64,000 bases of DNA, taken from the NCBI RefSeq assembly GCF_001461825.1, contig NZ_LLZC01000022.1, positions 1 through 64,000 of the forward strand. The letters are read 5' to 3'. Shown one piece after another: positions 50,846 to 59,851 of this stretch. Origin of the DNA: Bacillus velezensis (lineage in GTDB: Bacteria; Bacillota; Bacilli; Bacillales; Bacillaceae). The translations under genes were made by a program, and so were the position numbers. Under the pieces are notes generated by a model. The model was given only the letters and a program-made list of their open reading frames with translations. It was not told the origin of the DNA and searched no databases. The stretch's first letter is position 1. Every line of letters starts with the position of its first letter.

Positions 50846-51052
50846 TTGAATAAAATGTCAAAAGAAGAATTAGTCTCATTGGTGAAAAAAATTATGAATC
50901 CTGAATTAGAAGATGAGGTTATTGGTAAATACATCGATTTATTAGAAGAAAATGTCCCTCATCCTGCACCAAGTGATTTAATTTTTTGGAGCGATGAAGA
51001 ATACACAGCTGAGCAAATTGTGGAGATTGCTCTAAACTATAAAGAAGAGTAA
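50846..51052 (+). CDS. Colicin Im9-like immunity protein for the DNase tip
   Basis: A 68-residue acidic helical protein, TTG start at 50846 about 10 nt after AAAGGAAG. It carries EENVPHPAPSDLIFWSDEEY, which lines up with the helix III region of Im9 (EHPSGSDLIYYP). That segment contacts the DNase; the Asp is kept and the two Tyr hot spots are Phe and Trp here. It lies 22 bp after the toxin and should bind and block its HNH domain in the producing cell. Confidence 0.85.
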   Translation: MNKMSKEELVSLVKKIMNPELEDEVIGKYIDLLEENVPHPAPSDLIFWSDEEYTAEQIVEIALNYKEE

Positions 51053-51200
51053 TCACACTATAGCCCGTAACCTTCAATAACAATCAAGATGTTTTGTCCA
51101 ATTAGGACTCTAATGGTGAAATTTTAAAGTTCTCATATAATTTACACCGATGGACTTAAATAGTACCCCCACCGTCTATTGGTATTGGAATCTACAAAAC
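51053..51200 (+). other. AT-rich spacer between Im-like gene and yezG array
   Basis: About 150 bp without a gene. No match recognised; it may be the remains of an earlier toxin tip, but no coding similarity is visible. Confidence 0.3.
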
Positions 51201-51236
51201 AAAAATAGCTCTTCTCTACTGGGCTATTTTTGTTTC
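51201..51236 (+). terminator. Terminator between the toxin/immunity pair and the yezG array
   Basis: Stem AAAATAGC/GCTATTTT with T5; it ends right at the ribosome site of the next gene. Confidence 0.75.
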
Positions 51237-51249
51237 TGGAGATGATTTT

Positions 51250-51726
51250 ATGGAGACTCAAAAAATGGATTTATTATGTCAAAAAACAGTAGAACAAAAT
51301 AATGAAATGATTCCAGCAGAATGGGAAAGAGTTATTCTTTATGCGGAAATACTTGACGATTCATCTGAGGTTTTCTTTTATTTCAATACTCCACATAGTG
51401 AAGATTTTATCTATTCTCATAACATTCCTGAGCATTTCCATGTCAGTGAGGAGATTTATGAGGGGCTGTTATTTGACTTACATGACTTATTCGAAGAATT
51501 ACGTAATGAATTTAAAGAAAACAATCAAGATATATGGACTAATCTAACACTTAATCTGGCGATAAGCGGAGAATTCTCGATAGATTATAATTATGAAGAC
51601 GCTATTCAATCTCCATACACCATTTCTGAAAGGCAAACAATCTGGACTTATAAAAATGCAGGAAAATATCCTAAGAGTGAACCTTTAAAATCCTTTTTAG
51701 AACAATATCTAAGTTCTCAAAATTAA
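51250..51726 (+). CDS. YezG-family (DUF600) immunity protein, copy 1
   Basis: A 158-residue acidic protein: NEMIPAEWERVILYAEILDD, FIYSHNIPEHFHVSEEIYEG, LFEELRNEFKENNQDIWTNLTL. It matches B. subtilis YezG, the immunity partner of YeeF. Here it is an orphan, because the adjacent toxin tip is of another type; it probably protects against YeeF-type tips of rival strains. CTGGAGATG precedes the ATG. Confidence 0.87.
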   Translation: METQKMDLLCQKTVEQNNEMIPAEWERVILYAEILDDSSEVFFYFNTPHSEDFIYSHNIPEHFHVSEEIYEGLLFDLHDLFEELRNEFKENNQDIWTNLTLNLAISGEFSIDYNYEDAIQSPYTISERQTIWTYKNAGKYPKSEPLKSFLEQYLSSQN

Positions 51727-51730
51727 AATT

Positions 51731-51760
51731 TCCCCTCCTTTATTGGGGGGTTTTTTGATA
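51731..51760 (+). terminator. Terminator after yezG copy 1
   Basis: Stem CCCC/GGGG with flanking pairs and T6 on the plus strand. Confidence 0.7.
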
Positions 51761-51809
51761 CAAATGATCCTTACAAATTACCAATTATAATGCTGGAGGC
51801 TGATTCTTT

Positions 51810-52309
51810 TTGGAAAATGAATTAAATGCATTATATAGAAGCATAGCTGAAACCGTTAACGAAATGATACCTGAACCATGGGAGAAATTTTTGTTCTATG
51901 CTCAGGTTTCAGAGACAGGCGGAGGCACTTACTTTTTTTATAATTCTCAAAATGAACCTAATCATTTTAAGTACAGTCTTGAAATTCCGTTTGAATTTGA
52001 TATTGACGAAAATGAATTCGATCAGTATGAGATGGAATTATTTAAACTAAGCGAAAAATGAGAGATGTTTTCAGAGATCATGATCAAGAATTATTTTATT
52101 CCTTCACTCTTAGCCTAGAGAAATCAGGAAAATTAACTGTCAACTTTGATTATACAGATTGGTTTAAGACAGATTATAGTTTCAGTGATCAGCTTATCAT
52201 CTGGAAATTTAAAAATTTAGGAGAAGAACCTAAGGATCCATCATTACAAAAATTAACAAAAAATATTCAGAAGAATATCCTGAAAATCCAATTTAATAAA
52301 GTTGGGATA
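51810..52309 (+). pseudogene. YezG-family immunity gene, copy 2, frameshifted
   Basis: A TTG-started frame (51810) gives MENELNALYRSIAETVNEMI and on to ELFKLSEK, then TGA at 52059-52061. The rest of the domain (MRDVFRDHDQELFYSFTLSL ... LIIWKFKNLGEEP) continues in another frame from ATG 52058. One extra A in the A5 run at 52053-52057 would restore a full YezG. The 3' part has lost its stop and runs in frame into copy 3. Either a decayed gene or one made by slippage/ATGA restart. Confidence 0.8.
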
Positions 52310-52774
52310 ATGATGTTAGAAAAAGCTTATCTAAAAATAACTGATGTCATAGGAAAAATAATTCCTTCTGAATGGAGCAAAGTTGTTCTTTATGCAGAAA
52401 TACTAGACGGCTCCAGAGAAGTGTATTTTTTCTTTCAAACACCAGAAAACGATGAATATATATACTCTCACGACATTCCAGAACAATTTCAGGTCAGTAA
52501 AAAAATTTATACCGAACTACTACTAGACCTCCAAGAGTTGTTTAAGCAGTTACACACTGAATTTAAAGAAAATAATCCCGAAGCATGGACAAATTTGACA
52601 CTGAATCTTGAAAGCTCTGGAACGTTTTCAATTGATTATGATTATGAAGATGTTATTGAATCTAGTTTGGACGAATACGAAAGACAAATGATTTGGGAGT
52701 ACAATAACTTGGGTATTTACCCTGAAGATGAAGAGGACAAAGAATTTGTTAAGGATTATCTAAATATTAAATAA
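52310..52774 (+). CDS. YezG-family immunity protein, copy 3
   Basis: About 154 residues from ATG 52310 (MMLEKAYLKITDVIGKIIPS), with YIYSHDIPEQFQVSKKIYTE and AWTNLTLNLESSGTFSIDYDYED. The reading frame is open from 52058, so translation could also give a 238-residue fusion with the tail of copy 2. The ribosome site before 52310 is weak (GTTGGGATA). Confidence 0.78.
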   Translation: MMLEKAYLKITDVIGKIIPSEWSKVVLYAEILDGSREVYFFFQTPENDEYIYSHDIPEQFQVSKKIYTELLLDLQELFKQLHTEFKENNPEAWTNLTLNLESSGTFSIDYDYEDVIESSLDEYERQMIWEYNNLGIYPEDEEDKEFVKDYLNIK

Positions 52775-52807
52775 TGGCTTCAACAATTCAAAGGTAGAGG
52801 ATCATCA

Positions 52808-53278
52808 ATGGAAACTCAAAAAATGGGTGAACTATATCAAAAGATTGCTGAACATCTAAATGAAATGATTCCATCTCAATGGGAACAGATCGCTTTATAT
52901 GCTGAAATACTCGATAACTCGGCGGATATATACTTTTATTTTACAACACCAAATAACAGTGATTATTTATTTTCTCATTATATACCTGAACACTTTGATG
53001 TGAGTGAAGAGATTTACGATCAACTGCTAATTGAACTTCAAGAGCTATTTGAAAAACTAAAAGAAGAATTTAAACTAGGCAACCAAGATATTTGGACTAA
53101 TCTCACTTTAAAATTAGAAAACACCGGAAAGTTTTCAATTGATTATAATGATGATGATGTTTTATCCTCTGAACTTGATGACCTTCAAAGACGAGATGTT
53201 TGGAAATATCAAAATCTGGGCATATTGCCAGCTGATGAGGAAGATAGAAAATTTATAGAAGAGTATCTAAACATATAA
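52808..53278 (+). CDS. YezG-family immunity protein, copy 4
   Basis: A 156-residue intact copy: METQKMGELYQKIAEHLNEM, then DYLFSHYIPEHFDVSEEIYD and DIWTNLTLKLENTGKFSIDY. AGAGGA precedes the ATG. Close in sequence to copies 1 and 5. No terminator follows; copy 5 may be cotranscribed. Confidence 0.87.
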   Translation: METQKMGELYQKIAEHLNEMIPSQWEQIALYAEILDNSADIYFYFTTPNNSDYLFSHYIPEHFDVSEEIYDQLLIELQELFEKLKEEFKLGNQDIWTNLTLKLENTGKFSIDYNDDDVLSSELDDLQRRDVWKYQNLGILPADEEDRKFIEEYLNI

Positions 53279-53322
53279 TAAGCTTTCAAACGGCTAAAAA
53301 AATTAAAAAGGATTCTGATATT

Positions 53323-53793
53323 GTGGAAACTGAAAAGATGGGAGTACTGTATCAAAAAATAGCTGAGCAAATAAATGATATTATCCCCTCTGAGTGGGAG
53401 AAGGTTGCTCTTTATGCCGAAATTTTAGATGATTCTTCAGAAGTTTACTTCTTCTTTACTACTCCACAAAATCAGGAATATATATATTCACACGATATTC
53501 CTGAACATTTTAATGTTGATGAAGATATATATGACGAACTTCTATATGAGTTGCATGATTACTTTGAAGAGTTACGGGATGAATTTAAAACAAACAATGA
53601 AGACTTATGGACAAACCTCACTTTACATCTCGAACGAAGCGGTAAATTCTCAATTGACTACGATTACACCGATGTCATCGCCTCAGACTTAAACGGAACA
53701 CAACGGCAAGTGGTATGGGAATATCAAAACTTGGGGATTTTGCCTGAAGATGAGGACGACAAAGAATTTGTAATAAACTACTTCGGTCTATAA
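53323..53793 (+). CDS. YezG-family immunity protein, copy 5
   Basis: A 156-residue intact copy starting with GTG 53323 after AAAAGGA: METEKMGVLYQKIAEQINDI ... YIYSHDIPEHFNVDEDIYDE ... LGILPEDEDDKEFVINYFGL. Its C-terminus is the nearest to the B. subtilis YezG pattern. Followed by its own terminator. Confidence 0.87.
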   Translation: METEKMGVLYQKIAEQINDIIPSEWEKVALYAEILDDSSEVYFFFTTPQNQEYIYSHDIPEHFNVDEDIYDELLYELHDYFEELRDEFKTNNEDLWTNLTLHLERSGKFSIDYDYTDVIASDLNGTQRQVVWEYQNLGILPEDEDDKEFVINYFGL

Positions 53794-53801
53794 ATCAATA
53801 A

Positions 53802-53833
53802 TGGCCCAGCCCTTCTTTGCTGGGCTATTTTTT
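53802..53833 (+). terminator. Terminator after yezG copy 5
   Basis: Stem GCCCAGC/GCTGGGC with an 8-nt loop and T6 on the plus strand. Confidence 0.85.
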
Positions 53834-53869
53834 ATAACTAGGATTTCTAGACGATTGAAGGTGAAAAGG

Positions 53870-54147
53870 TTGGAAAATAAGAAAATGCAAGATCTGTACC
53901 AGATTATTGGTGAGAAATTAAATGACATCATACATTGTGAATGGACAAAAATATATTTTTATGCAGAAGTATTAGATGACTCTACCATGGTTCTCTTTCA
54001 CTTCAAGACACCAAATGTCAACTGATTTATTCGCAAAATATACCAGTCCGATACAGTGTAAGTAAAGATATCTTCAAAACTTTTTCAAGAGAAATCCGAG
54101 AACTCTTTGAGGAATTAAGAATTGAGCACAAAAAGAATAATGATAAA
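53870..54147 (+). pseudogene. YezG-family immunity gene, copy 6, frameshifted and truncated
   Basis: From TTG 53870 (after GAAGGTGAAAAGG) the frame reads MENKKMQDLYQIIGEKLNDI to FHFKTPNVN and stops at 54025. The domain continues in a second frame from about 54023: LIYSQNIPVRYSVSKDIFKT ... ELFEELRIEHKKNNDK, and breaks off at about 54147. The last third is missing, replaced by the terminator of the convergent ABC operon. Confidence 0.8.
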
Positions 54148-54187
54148 CAAAACAGGCAGCATCCAGTAAACGGATGCTGCCTGTTAC
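54148..54187 (-). terminator. Terminator of the ABC-2 exporter operon
   Basis: A perfect 14-bp stem AACAGGCAGCATCC/GGATGCTGCCTGTT; T-rich tail TTTTGTTT on the minus strand. Confidence 0.85.
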
Positions 54188-54211
54188 ATCGTTATGTATC
54201 GTCTGAAGAAG

Positions 54212-55087
54212 TCATTTATTTTGTTTTTTAAATATGAAAATAGATATGACGGTAAATATGATGGCTGTAATGACAATGACCCACAAGCTCGCAGCCGTAC
54301 TGATAAAATGGCCGTTTAACTTGTAGACGATCCCGTAATGCTTTTCATATTCCTGTATTTGGTCCGCAGAAGCATGTTTAAATACTTTATCAACTGAGTC
54401 TGTCATAAACGCTTTTCTGAACAGAACAGCGGTGTGGCTGATAGGGAAATACATAATAATCTTCTGCACAAACACCGGTACGCCGCCGATCGGCACATAT
54501 ACTCCGCATAAAAAACCAATGGCTGTTCCGACAATCGTACTTAACGTCGAAAATGCATTTTGTGTATGAATAAACAGCGTTAAAAATAAATTTATGGAAC
54601 TTGACAGTGCAACTGAAAGAATAATGATCCCCAATACTTCAAGTATATCTGTACCGCTTAAAAGCTTGCTGCCTGTTGAAACGAGAAAAATTTCACAGCC
54701 TAAAAAGGCGATGAAAGAAAAGATCAAGCCGATGACAAATGAATGAATGACATAGCTCAATTGGATGGTCGCCCTTGATAAAGGAGCTGTTAAAAAGTCA
54801 TACGTTCTCTTACTTTCTTTATCTTTCACCATAATTCCGAAAGCGCCTAAAGTCGTTGTCACAGCTGTAATGGACAGCAATCCCGCCACCATCCATTCGT
54901 TCACCATTGCTTTGGAATCATCTGTCGAACCGACCAAGGCCTTAATGGCGTCCAGCTGTGTCTGCTGTAAGAACACGGCATATAACAGAATGACGATAAA
55001 TACTGACAGCAAAGAAAGAAGCAAAAGCGTTCGATCACGGAAGTATATTTTTATATTTCTGCTGATTAAACTGGATAAAGACTTCAT
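54212..55087 (-). CDS. ABC-2 type transporter permease
   Basis: A 291-residue membrane protein with six predicted helices and a large loop after helix 1. The central FLTAPLSRATIQLSYVIHS segment is typical of ABC-2 (DrrB/NodJ-like) permeases. It starts right at the stop of the ATPase gene (TAAATG), so the two are translationally coupled. Substrate unknown; export of a peptide, lipid or drug is usual for this type. Confidence 0.85.
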   Translation of the reverse strand: MKSLSSLISRNIKIYFRDRTLLLLSLLSVFIVILLYAVFLQQTQLDAIKALVGSTDDSKAMVNEWMVAGLLSITAVTTTLGAFGIMVKDKESKRTYDFLTAPLSRATIQLSYVIHSFVIGLIFSFIAFLGCEIFLVSTGSKLLSGTDILEVLGIIILSVALSSSINLFLTLFIHTQNAFSTLSTIVGTAIGFLCGVYVPIGGVPVFVQKIIMYFPISHTAVLFRKAFMTDSVDKVFKHASADQIQEYEKHYGIVYKLNGHFISTAASLWVIVITAIIFTVISIFIFKKQNK

Positions 55088-56041
55088 TTATGCAATGCTC
55101 CCCTTTACTGGCAAACTGCTTCCTTGTTCCTCGATAATATGGATAAACACATCATCCATATTCCCTTTAATCACCTCGAAAGATTCAATTTTTCCTTCAA
55201 GACCTTTCAAAATGTCCAGCGCATGGAGAGTGGACTCTACACGAAGAGAATAAATAGAGTTTTTAACCGTAAAATCCAGTTGTTTATTTTCAAACCATGC
55301 CGTCGGATCAACGCCTTGCTTAAACATCATATGCAGACTGTCAAACGCATATTGATCTTTCAGCTGACTCGGTGTACCCTCTGCGATCAGACGTCCTTCT
55401 TTGATGACCACAACGTTATCAGCCACAGCGGCCTCCTCCATGTAATGGGTCGTTAAAAAGATCGTCATGTTTGTTTCTTCCTGCAGCCTTTTAATCGCAT
55501 TCCAAACAAATACTCTCGTTTGCGGATCAAGACCTGTAGTAGGCTCATCTAAAAATAATATAGTCGGTTTATGGATGATGGCACGGGCAATATCAGCTCT
55601 TCTTCTTTGTCCGCCTGACAAATCGCTGTATTTTTTCTCCTTAATATCATCCAATTTTAAATAGTCTGTTACAAACTGATAGTTCTCTTGCACTTGTGCC
55701 TTGCTTAAATGATAATATTGTCCGCGGTTCATGATATTTTCATAAACGGTCAATCGTTCATCCAAAATGCTCTCTTGGAAAACGACTCCGATCTTTTTGC
55801 GGATATGATTATTCTCTTTCCCCTCACCAAGCGTATAACCGTCTATTACCACTTTTCCGGATGTCTTTTTAATCAGCGTACAGAGAATATCGATAGTGGT
55901 CGATTTCCCTGCACCGTTCGTTCCCAGAAATGCAAACAGCTCACCGCGTTTGACAGAAAAGGATACCCCTTTCACTGCTTCAAATGATCCATATTTTTTG
56001 CGCAGATCCGTTACTGTAATAATGTCTTGTTCTTCTCCCAT
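55088..56041 (-). CDS. ABC transporter ATP-binding protein (DrrA/CcmA type)
   Basis: A 317-residue ATPase: Walker A GTNGAGKST, Q-loop GVVFQES, signature LSGGQRRRADIARA, Walker B ILFLDEP, switch His in LTTHYMEEA, and a C-terminal DUF4162-like tail (residues 225-310). GAGGTGAAC precedes ATG 56041; a GTG at 56050 lies within that SD. Works with the permease downstream. Confidence 0.88.
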   Translation of the reverse strand: MGEEQDIITVTDLRKKYGSFEAVKGVSFSVKRGELFAFLGTNGAGKSTTIDILCTLIKKTSGKVVIDGYTLGEGKENNHIRKKIGVVFQESILDERLTVYENIMNRGQYYHLSKAQVQENYQFVTDYLKLDDIKEKKYSDLSGGQRRRADIARAIIHKPTILFLDEPTTGLDPQTRVFVWNAIKRLQEETNMTIFLTTHYMEEAAVADNVVVIKEGRLIAEGTPSQLKDQYAFDSLHMMFKQGVDPTAWFENKQLDFTVKNSIYSLRVESTLHALDILKGLEGKIESFEVIKGNMDDVFIHIIEEQGSSLPVKGSIA

Positions 56042-56171
56042 TCTGTTCACCTCGAAAAGTAAGATTCTATACCGTTGTTCACTAACTTTATATCGTCATT
56101 CCCGCCAGGATTTTCCTCATTTTTATCCAACTTTATTATGATTCCTGAAAATACCATCTTGATTACGCACA

Positions 56172-56206
56172 TAAAAAGGCTTCTTTTCAGCAGCCTTTTT
56201 ATCGTT
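56172..56206 (-). terminator. Hairpin terminator upstream of the ABC-2 operon
   Basis: Stem AAAAGGCT/AGCCTTTT with T5 on the minus strand. It ends the MacB-type operon or isolates the two exporter operons. Confidence 0.6.
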
Positions 56207-56303
56207 TGATATGAACATAATGCTAATTCCCAACCTTATGCTCGTTCTTAATCTAATAATTGTTTATATCAATAAAACCATGTCACATGTTTTTACACTT
56301 TTT

Positions 56304-58799
56304 TCACTTATTATCTTGAGTAAGTTCTAAAGTTATTTTCTTGTTTCCTAACTTTGCTGCCAACGGAAGGAATATAATCAGTCCCATTAATAACATAAAC
56401 CCTGAGATTAAACCGATAATTGAAAAATTAATATATATCTTCCCGGGGTCTATCAAGGAGATAACGACAGCTAATAAAGCACCGGAAAGCACACCTAAAA
56501 GCAGGCCAATAAAAAGATAAAGCAAAATTTGCGTAAGTATAACGTTGATGATTCCCCTTTTGCTTAAAGAAATGGTCCGTAAGATAGCGAATTCTCTTCT
56601 TTTCGAATTGATATTATTAATTAGCGAACTAAATACACCGATAGTAATACTTATCAGCATAACTGATATAACAACAATGAAGATAGACCATCTTTGATAA
56701 AACATATCCTTTGATTTTTTTAAAGATTCTTTATAGCTATTGATTTGGATTTCTGGAAACTGTCCTTTCATTTTCTCAAGTTTACCAATCATCTGTTTCG
56801 CATGATCTGTCTGGACAAGCAATTTAGAAAATACAGTGGCATCCGTTCTGTATTTTATTTCTTTCCAATCCATATAGACATCAGAATCCTTTAATCTATT
56901 CGTAATTGCCCCTATTTTATACTTTCCAGTACTAATAATTTTTTGATCTGTATCCGAGTACTTCCCAAGTTCAACAGTATCTCCTATTTTTAAACTGTGC
57001 TTCCCAGCAAAGTCCTCTGAAATGACAATGATATTCTTTTTATCATCTGGCAATCCAGTGAAAATTCCTAATTTCTGCATTCTTCCTAGATCACTTAACG
57101 AGTAATCAAATGTAATACTTCCATTGCCATTCATTAATTCTCCAGACGATTGAGTGCTAATTGAGCTTGTATACTCTATTCCATTTATTGCCTCTATTTC
57201 CTTTTCCAGTTCAATTGCGTTAATTGAAGATTTATCGCCCAGTCTGCTCGTTAGAACAACACTGGTAGGAAACTGCTCTTTTAATGCATTTTCCTCATTT
57301 TTTTGTATAGTGTTAAGCATTACAGATCCAAAAACCGTTATAATCATCATCGTACTGATTGTTAATATAACAAAAGTATTTTTTTTAACCTGTGGGATAA
57401 CATTTTTAATCGCCACATACGAATTAACTCCTGAAATTTTCTTTATGATTGGTGCGAGGAACATTAATAACGGCCCTAAATAAACCGGAAATAACACGAA
57501 TATACCTGTCAATAATAAGATAGAAGCCAGCAATAGACAAAATACTTGTCCTCCGTCCTCTTTAGGTATAAACTTCCCAAACAAAATTGTAATAACGCTA
57601 AGAATAACAAAAGATTTGCCAATGAACTTATTATACTTATATGTTCTGAAATTAATTTCCTCATTTTCCTGTATTACTTTGAGCGGAAGTATTTTTGTTA
57701 TTTTCATTGTCGGCGATAGTAAAAACAGTTGAATAATTGTCATACAAATCAACATTATTAAAACCGCTAATTTAAAATTAAACGTAACACCAGAAGAAAC
57801 ATTAAATGAAAATATTTTTTCAAGCCAACCCCAGAGATACTGATTGCTAAACATGGCAAATCCAAGTCCCAGAATAGAACCGATCGAAGTTATGAAAAAG
57901 CTCTGCAGCAGAACAATTGAAAACAGTTGTCTTCCCGTAGCACCTATAGATCGCATAATCGCAAACTGATTTTTATATTTGTAGAGAAACATTTCAAAAT
58001 TAGAAACAATGAGTAAAGATGTCACAATCATAGTTAAAAAAGAGAGGACTACGATAAAGATACTTAATGATTCTATATTGCTTCTCAGGAAAGGATCTTC
58101 TTCTGCAATATCTATCCTTAAGTCTTTTTCCTTCTTCTTAATCTCATTTGCTAATGACAATTTGTCTGTTCCGTTTTTTGCTTTAATCAATATGTAAGTA
58201 GCTTCAATGTTTTTTCCGAATTTTTTTGCAATAATGTTTTGCAAAGTATCGTGAGAAATCAGGAGGATATTGGGAGCAATGCCTGTAGAGTTCAGATCTT
58301 CAATTGTTTCCACAAGTTTGAAGTCTTTCCCTTCTGATTGTAAGTGATCCCCGACCTTAACCCCTAGTGATTCAGCTAACCCCTTGTTTACAATAAGTTC
58401 ATTTTTCTTTATATTTCTCGTGAAATGGTACCTGCTTTTTGATAAATTGTCATTATTGACTCCAACTGTGTAAAAACTAGCCTTTGAATCAGATGTTCCT
58501 AGCTTTATCTGTGATACTAAAACACTGGATATTTGCTCTATGTTTTTATTTCGATGCAGATTTTCAACAAAATGTTTATCAATGATCTTTTGACTTCCGT
58601 TCTCATAACCAACAGATAAATCCATTTCTCCGTACATCTTGGAAACTTCATCTTTTAATGTCTGTTTTGCATTAAATGCAAATAAGGTCATAGAAATGAT
58701 TAAAGAAACAGATAAAATTACACCGATAATGGATGTCAGTGTAATAAATTTATTGGTGCTGAAAAACCGCAGGGACAGACCAACTATATTCTTTTTCAT
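56304..58799 (-). CDS. MacB/FtsX-type ABC exporter permease
   Basis: An 831-residue permease with the long-loop duplicated FtsX layout: helix at 20-40, extracellular domain about 45-235, helices at 250-370, second block of helices at 400-500, another extracellular domain to about 690, and three helices to the end. This 8- to 10-helix form is found with LolD/BceA-like ATPases that export or sense peptides. Its start overlaps the ATPase stop by 4 bp (ATGA). Markedly AT-rich compared with the core genes. Substrate unknown. Confidence 0.84.
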   Translation of the reverse strand: MKKNIVGLSLRFFSTNKFITLTSIIGVILSVSLIISMTLFAFNAKQTLKDEVSKMYGEMDLSVGYENGSQKIIDKHFVENLHRNKNIEQISSVLVSQIKLGTSDSKASFYTVGVNNDNLSKSRYHFTRNIKKNELIVNKGLAESLGVKVGDHLQSEGKDFKLVETIEDLNSTGIAPNILLISHDTLQNIIAKKFGKNIEATYILIKAKNGTDKLSLANEIKKKEKDLRIDIAEEDPFLRSNIESLSIFIVVLSFLTMIVTSLLIVSNFEMFLYKYKNQFAIMRSIGATGRQLFSIVLLQSFFITSIGSILGLGFAMFSNQYLWGWLEKIFSFNVSSGVTFNFKLAVLIMLICMTIIQLFLLSPTMKITKILPLKVIQENEEINFRTYKYNKFIGKSFVILSVITILFGKFIPKEDGGQVFCLLLASILLLTGIFVLFPVYLGPLLMFLAPIIKKISGVNSYVAIKNVIPQVKKNTFVILTISTMMIITVFGSVMLNTIQKNEENALKEQFPTSVVLTSRLGDKSSINAIELEKEIEAINGIEYTSSISTQSSGELMNGNGSITFDYSLSDLGRMQKLGIFTGLPDDKKNIIVISEDFAGKHSLKIGDTVELGKYSDTDQKIISTGKYKIGAITNRLKDSDVYMDWKEIKYRTDATVFSKLLVQTDHAKQMIGKLEKMKGQFPEIQINSYKESLKKSKDMFYQRWSIFIVVISVMLISITIGVFSSLINNINSKRREFAILRTISLSKRGIINVILTQILLYLFIGLLLGVLSGALLAVVISLIDPGKIYINFSIIGLISGFMLLMGLIIFLPLAAKLGNKKITLELTQDNK

Positions 58800-59551
58800 T
58801 GGTCTCTCTCCATTATTTTTTGAAATTTATTAAGGATACTCGACAGATCTCCTTGTCCAAGACTTTTATATTCATCAACTATATTTCCATCATGAAAAAA
58901 TAAAACTCTGTCAGAATATAACGCGACATTCGGATCATGAGTAACTATGATCATACTCTTATTAAGACGTTTCTTCATATCTACAAGCACATTTAATATA
59001 TCCTGTGTTGTATTAAAATCCAAATTTCCTGTAAGCTCATCTGCTAATACAATAGGAGGCGAAGTAATCAGTGCTCTGGCAATCGCAACTCTTTGCTGCT
59101 GACCTCCTGAAAGTTGAATAGGCCGATGTCTTTTCCATTTTGTAAGGCTTACAAGCTGTAGCATTTCCTTTACTTTTTTATCTGCATCCTTCTTATTTAT
59201 TCCCTTTAATACAAGTGGTAAAGCTATATTCTCCTCAACTGTAAGATCCTTCAATAGATTAAAAGATTGAAAGATAAAACCAATGTTATCCCTTCTATAG
59301 ATCGTAGCTTTAGGTTCTTTAAAAAAGTCATTTGTTTCTTTACCATCAAGAATAACTTTACCGCTTGAGGGTTCATCAAGAGCACCGAGTATATTTAAAA
59401 GAGTGCTTTTACCTGAACCGCTTGTCCCCATAATTGCAAGCAGTTCACCATTCTTCAATTCAAAAGAAACTTTGTCTAATGCAGTTACTTCATAACCACT
59501 CCCTTTGTAGACCTTGGATAAGTTTTTAACTTCCAATACTTTATTAGCCAT
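58796..59551 (-). CDS. ABC exporter ATPase (LolD/MacB/BceA type)
   Basis: A 251-residue ATPase: Walker A GTSGSGKST, IGFIFQSFNLL Q-loop, LSGGQQQRVAIARAL, Walker B IVLADELTGNLD, and VTHDP. The GNLD after Walker B is typical of MacB/LolD/BceA ATPases. GAGGTGTG precedes ATG 59551. It forms an operon with the 831-residue permease. No histidine kinase/regulator pair (as in bce modules) is adjacent. Confidence 0.88.
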   Translation of the reverse strand: MANKVLEVKNLSKVYKGSGYEVTALDKVSFELKNGELLAIMGTSGSGKSTLLNILGALDEPSSGKVILDGKETNDFFKEPKATIYRRDNIGFIFQSFNLLKDLTVEENIALPLVLKGINKKDADKKVKEMLQLVSLTKWKRHRPIQLSGGQQQRVAIARALITSPPIVLADELTGNLDFNTTQDILNVLVDMKKRLNKSMIIVTHDPNVALYSDRVLFFHDGNIVDEYKSLGQGDLSSILNKFQKIMERDQ

Positions 59552-59850
59552 TTCACACCTCAATTAATCCAATTTCTTCATTATACCAGTTGGATTGGGA
59601 TTGATACATCCGATAATAGAGTCCCTTTTGCTCCATCAAAGAATGAAAAGGTCACTATCTTTTTGATAGTCTCATTCGATCGCTATTCTACTCCGGATAA
59701 CCCTCTGCAATATTTTTAAGTTTCCACTAATCCCCTTGCAACAAGTTATATTATACCAAAAATACAAATATATTTAAATTTTCCTATAAAATTTTCCGAA
59801 TTTAAAATACATTGTTGTTACTAAGCTTTATCATCTGCATTAGGATTGTA
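59552..59850 (-). promoter_or_regulatory. AT-rich leader region of the MacB-type operon
   Basis: About 300 bp without a supportable gene. On the minus strand it holds TATAAT at about 59750-59755 with a weak TTTAAA -35 at 17 bp, a second TATAAT about 24 bp before the ATPase start, and a small hairpin ACTATC/GATAGT near 59652-59668. A long leader is possible. Confidence 0.4.
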
Positions 59851-59851
59851 C

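Noticed and set aside
59552-59850. Search for a small peptide gene as substrate of the MacB-like exporter
   Set aside because: Only tiny frames without ribosome sites were found.
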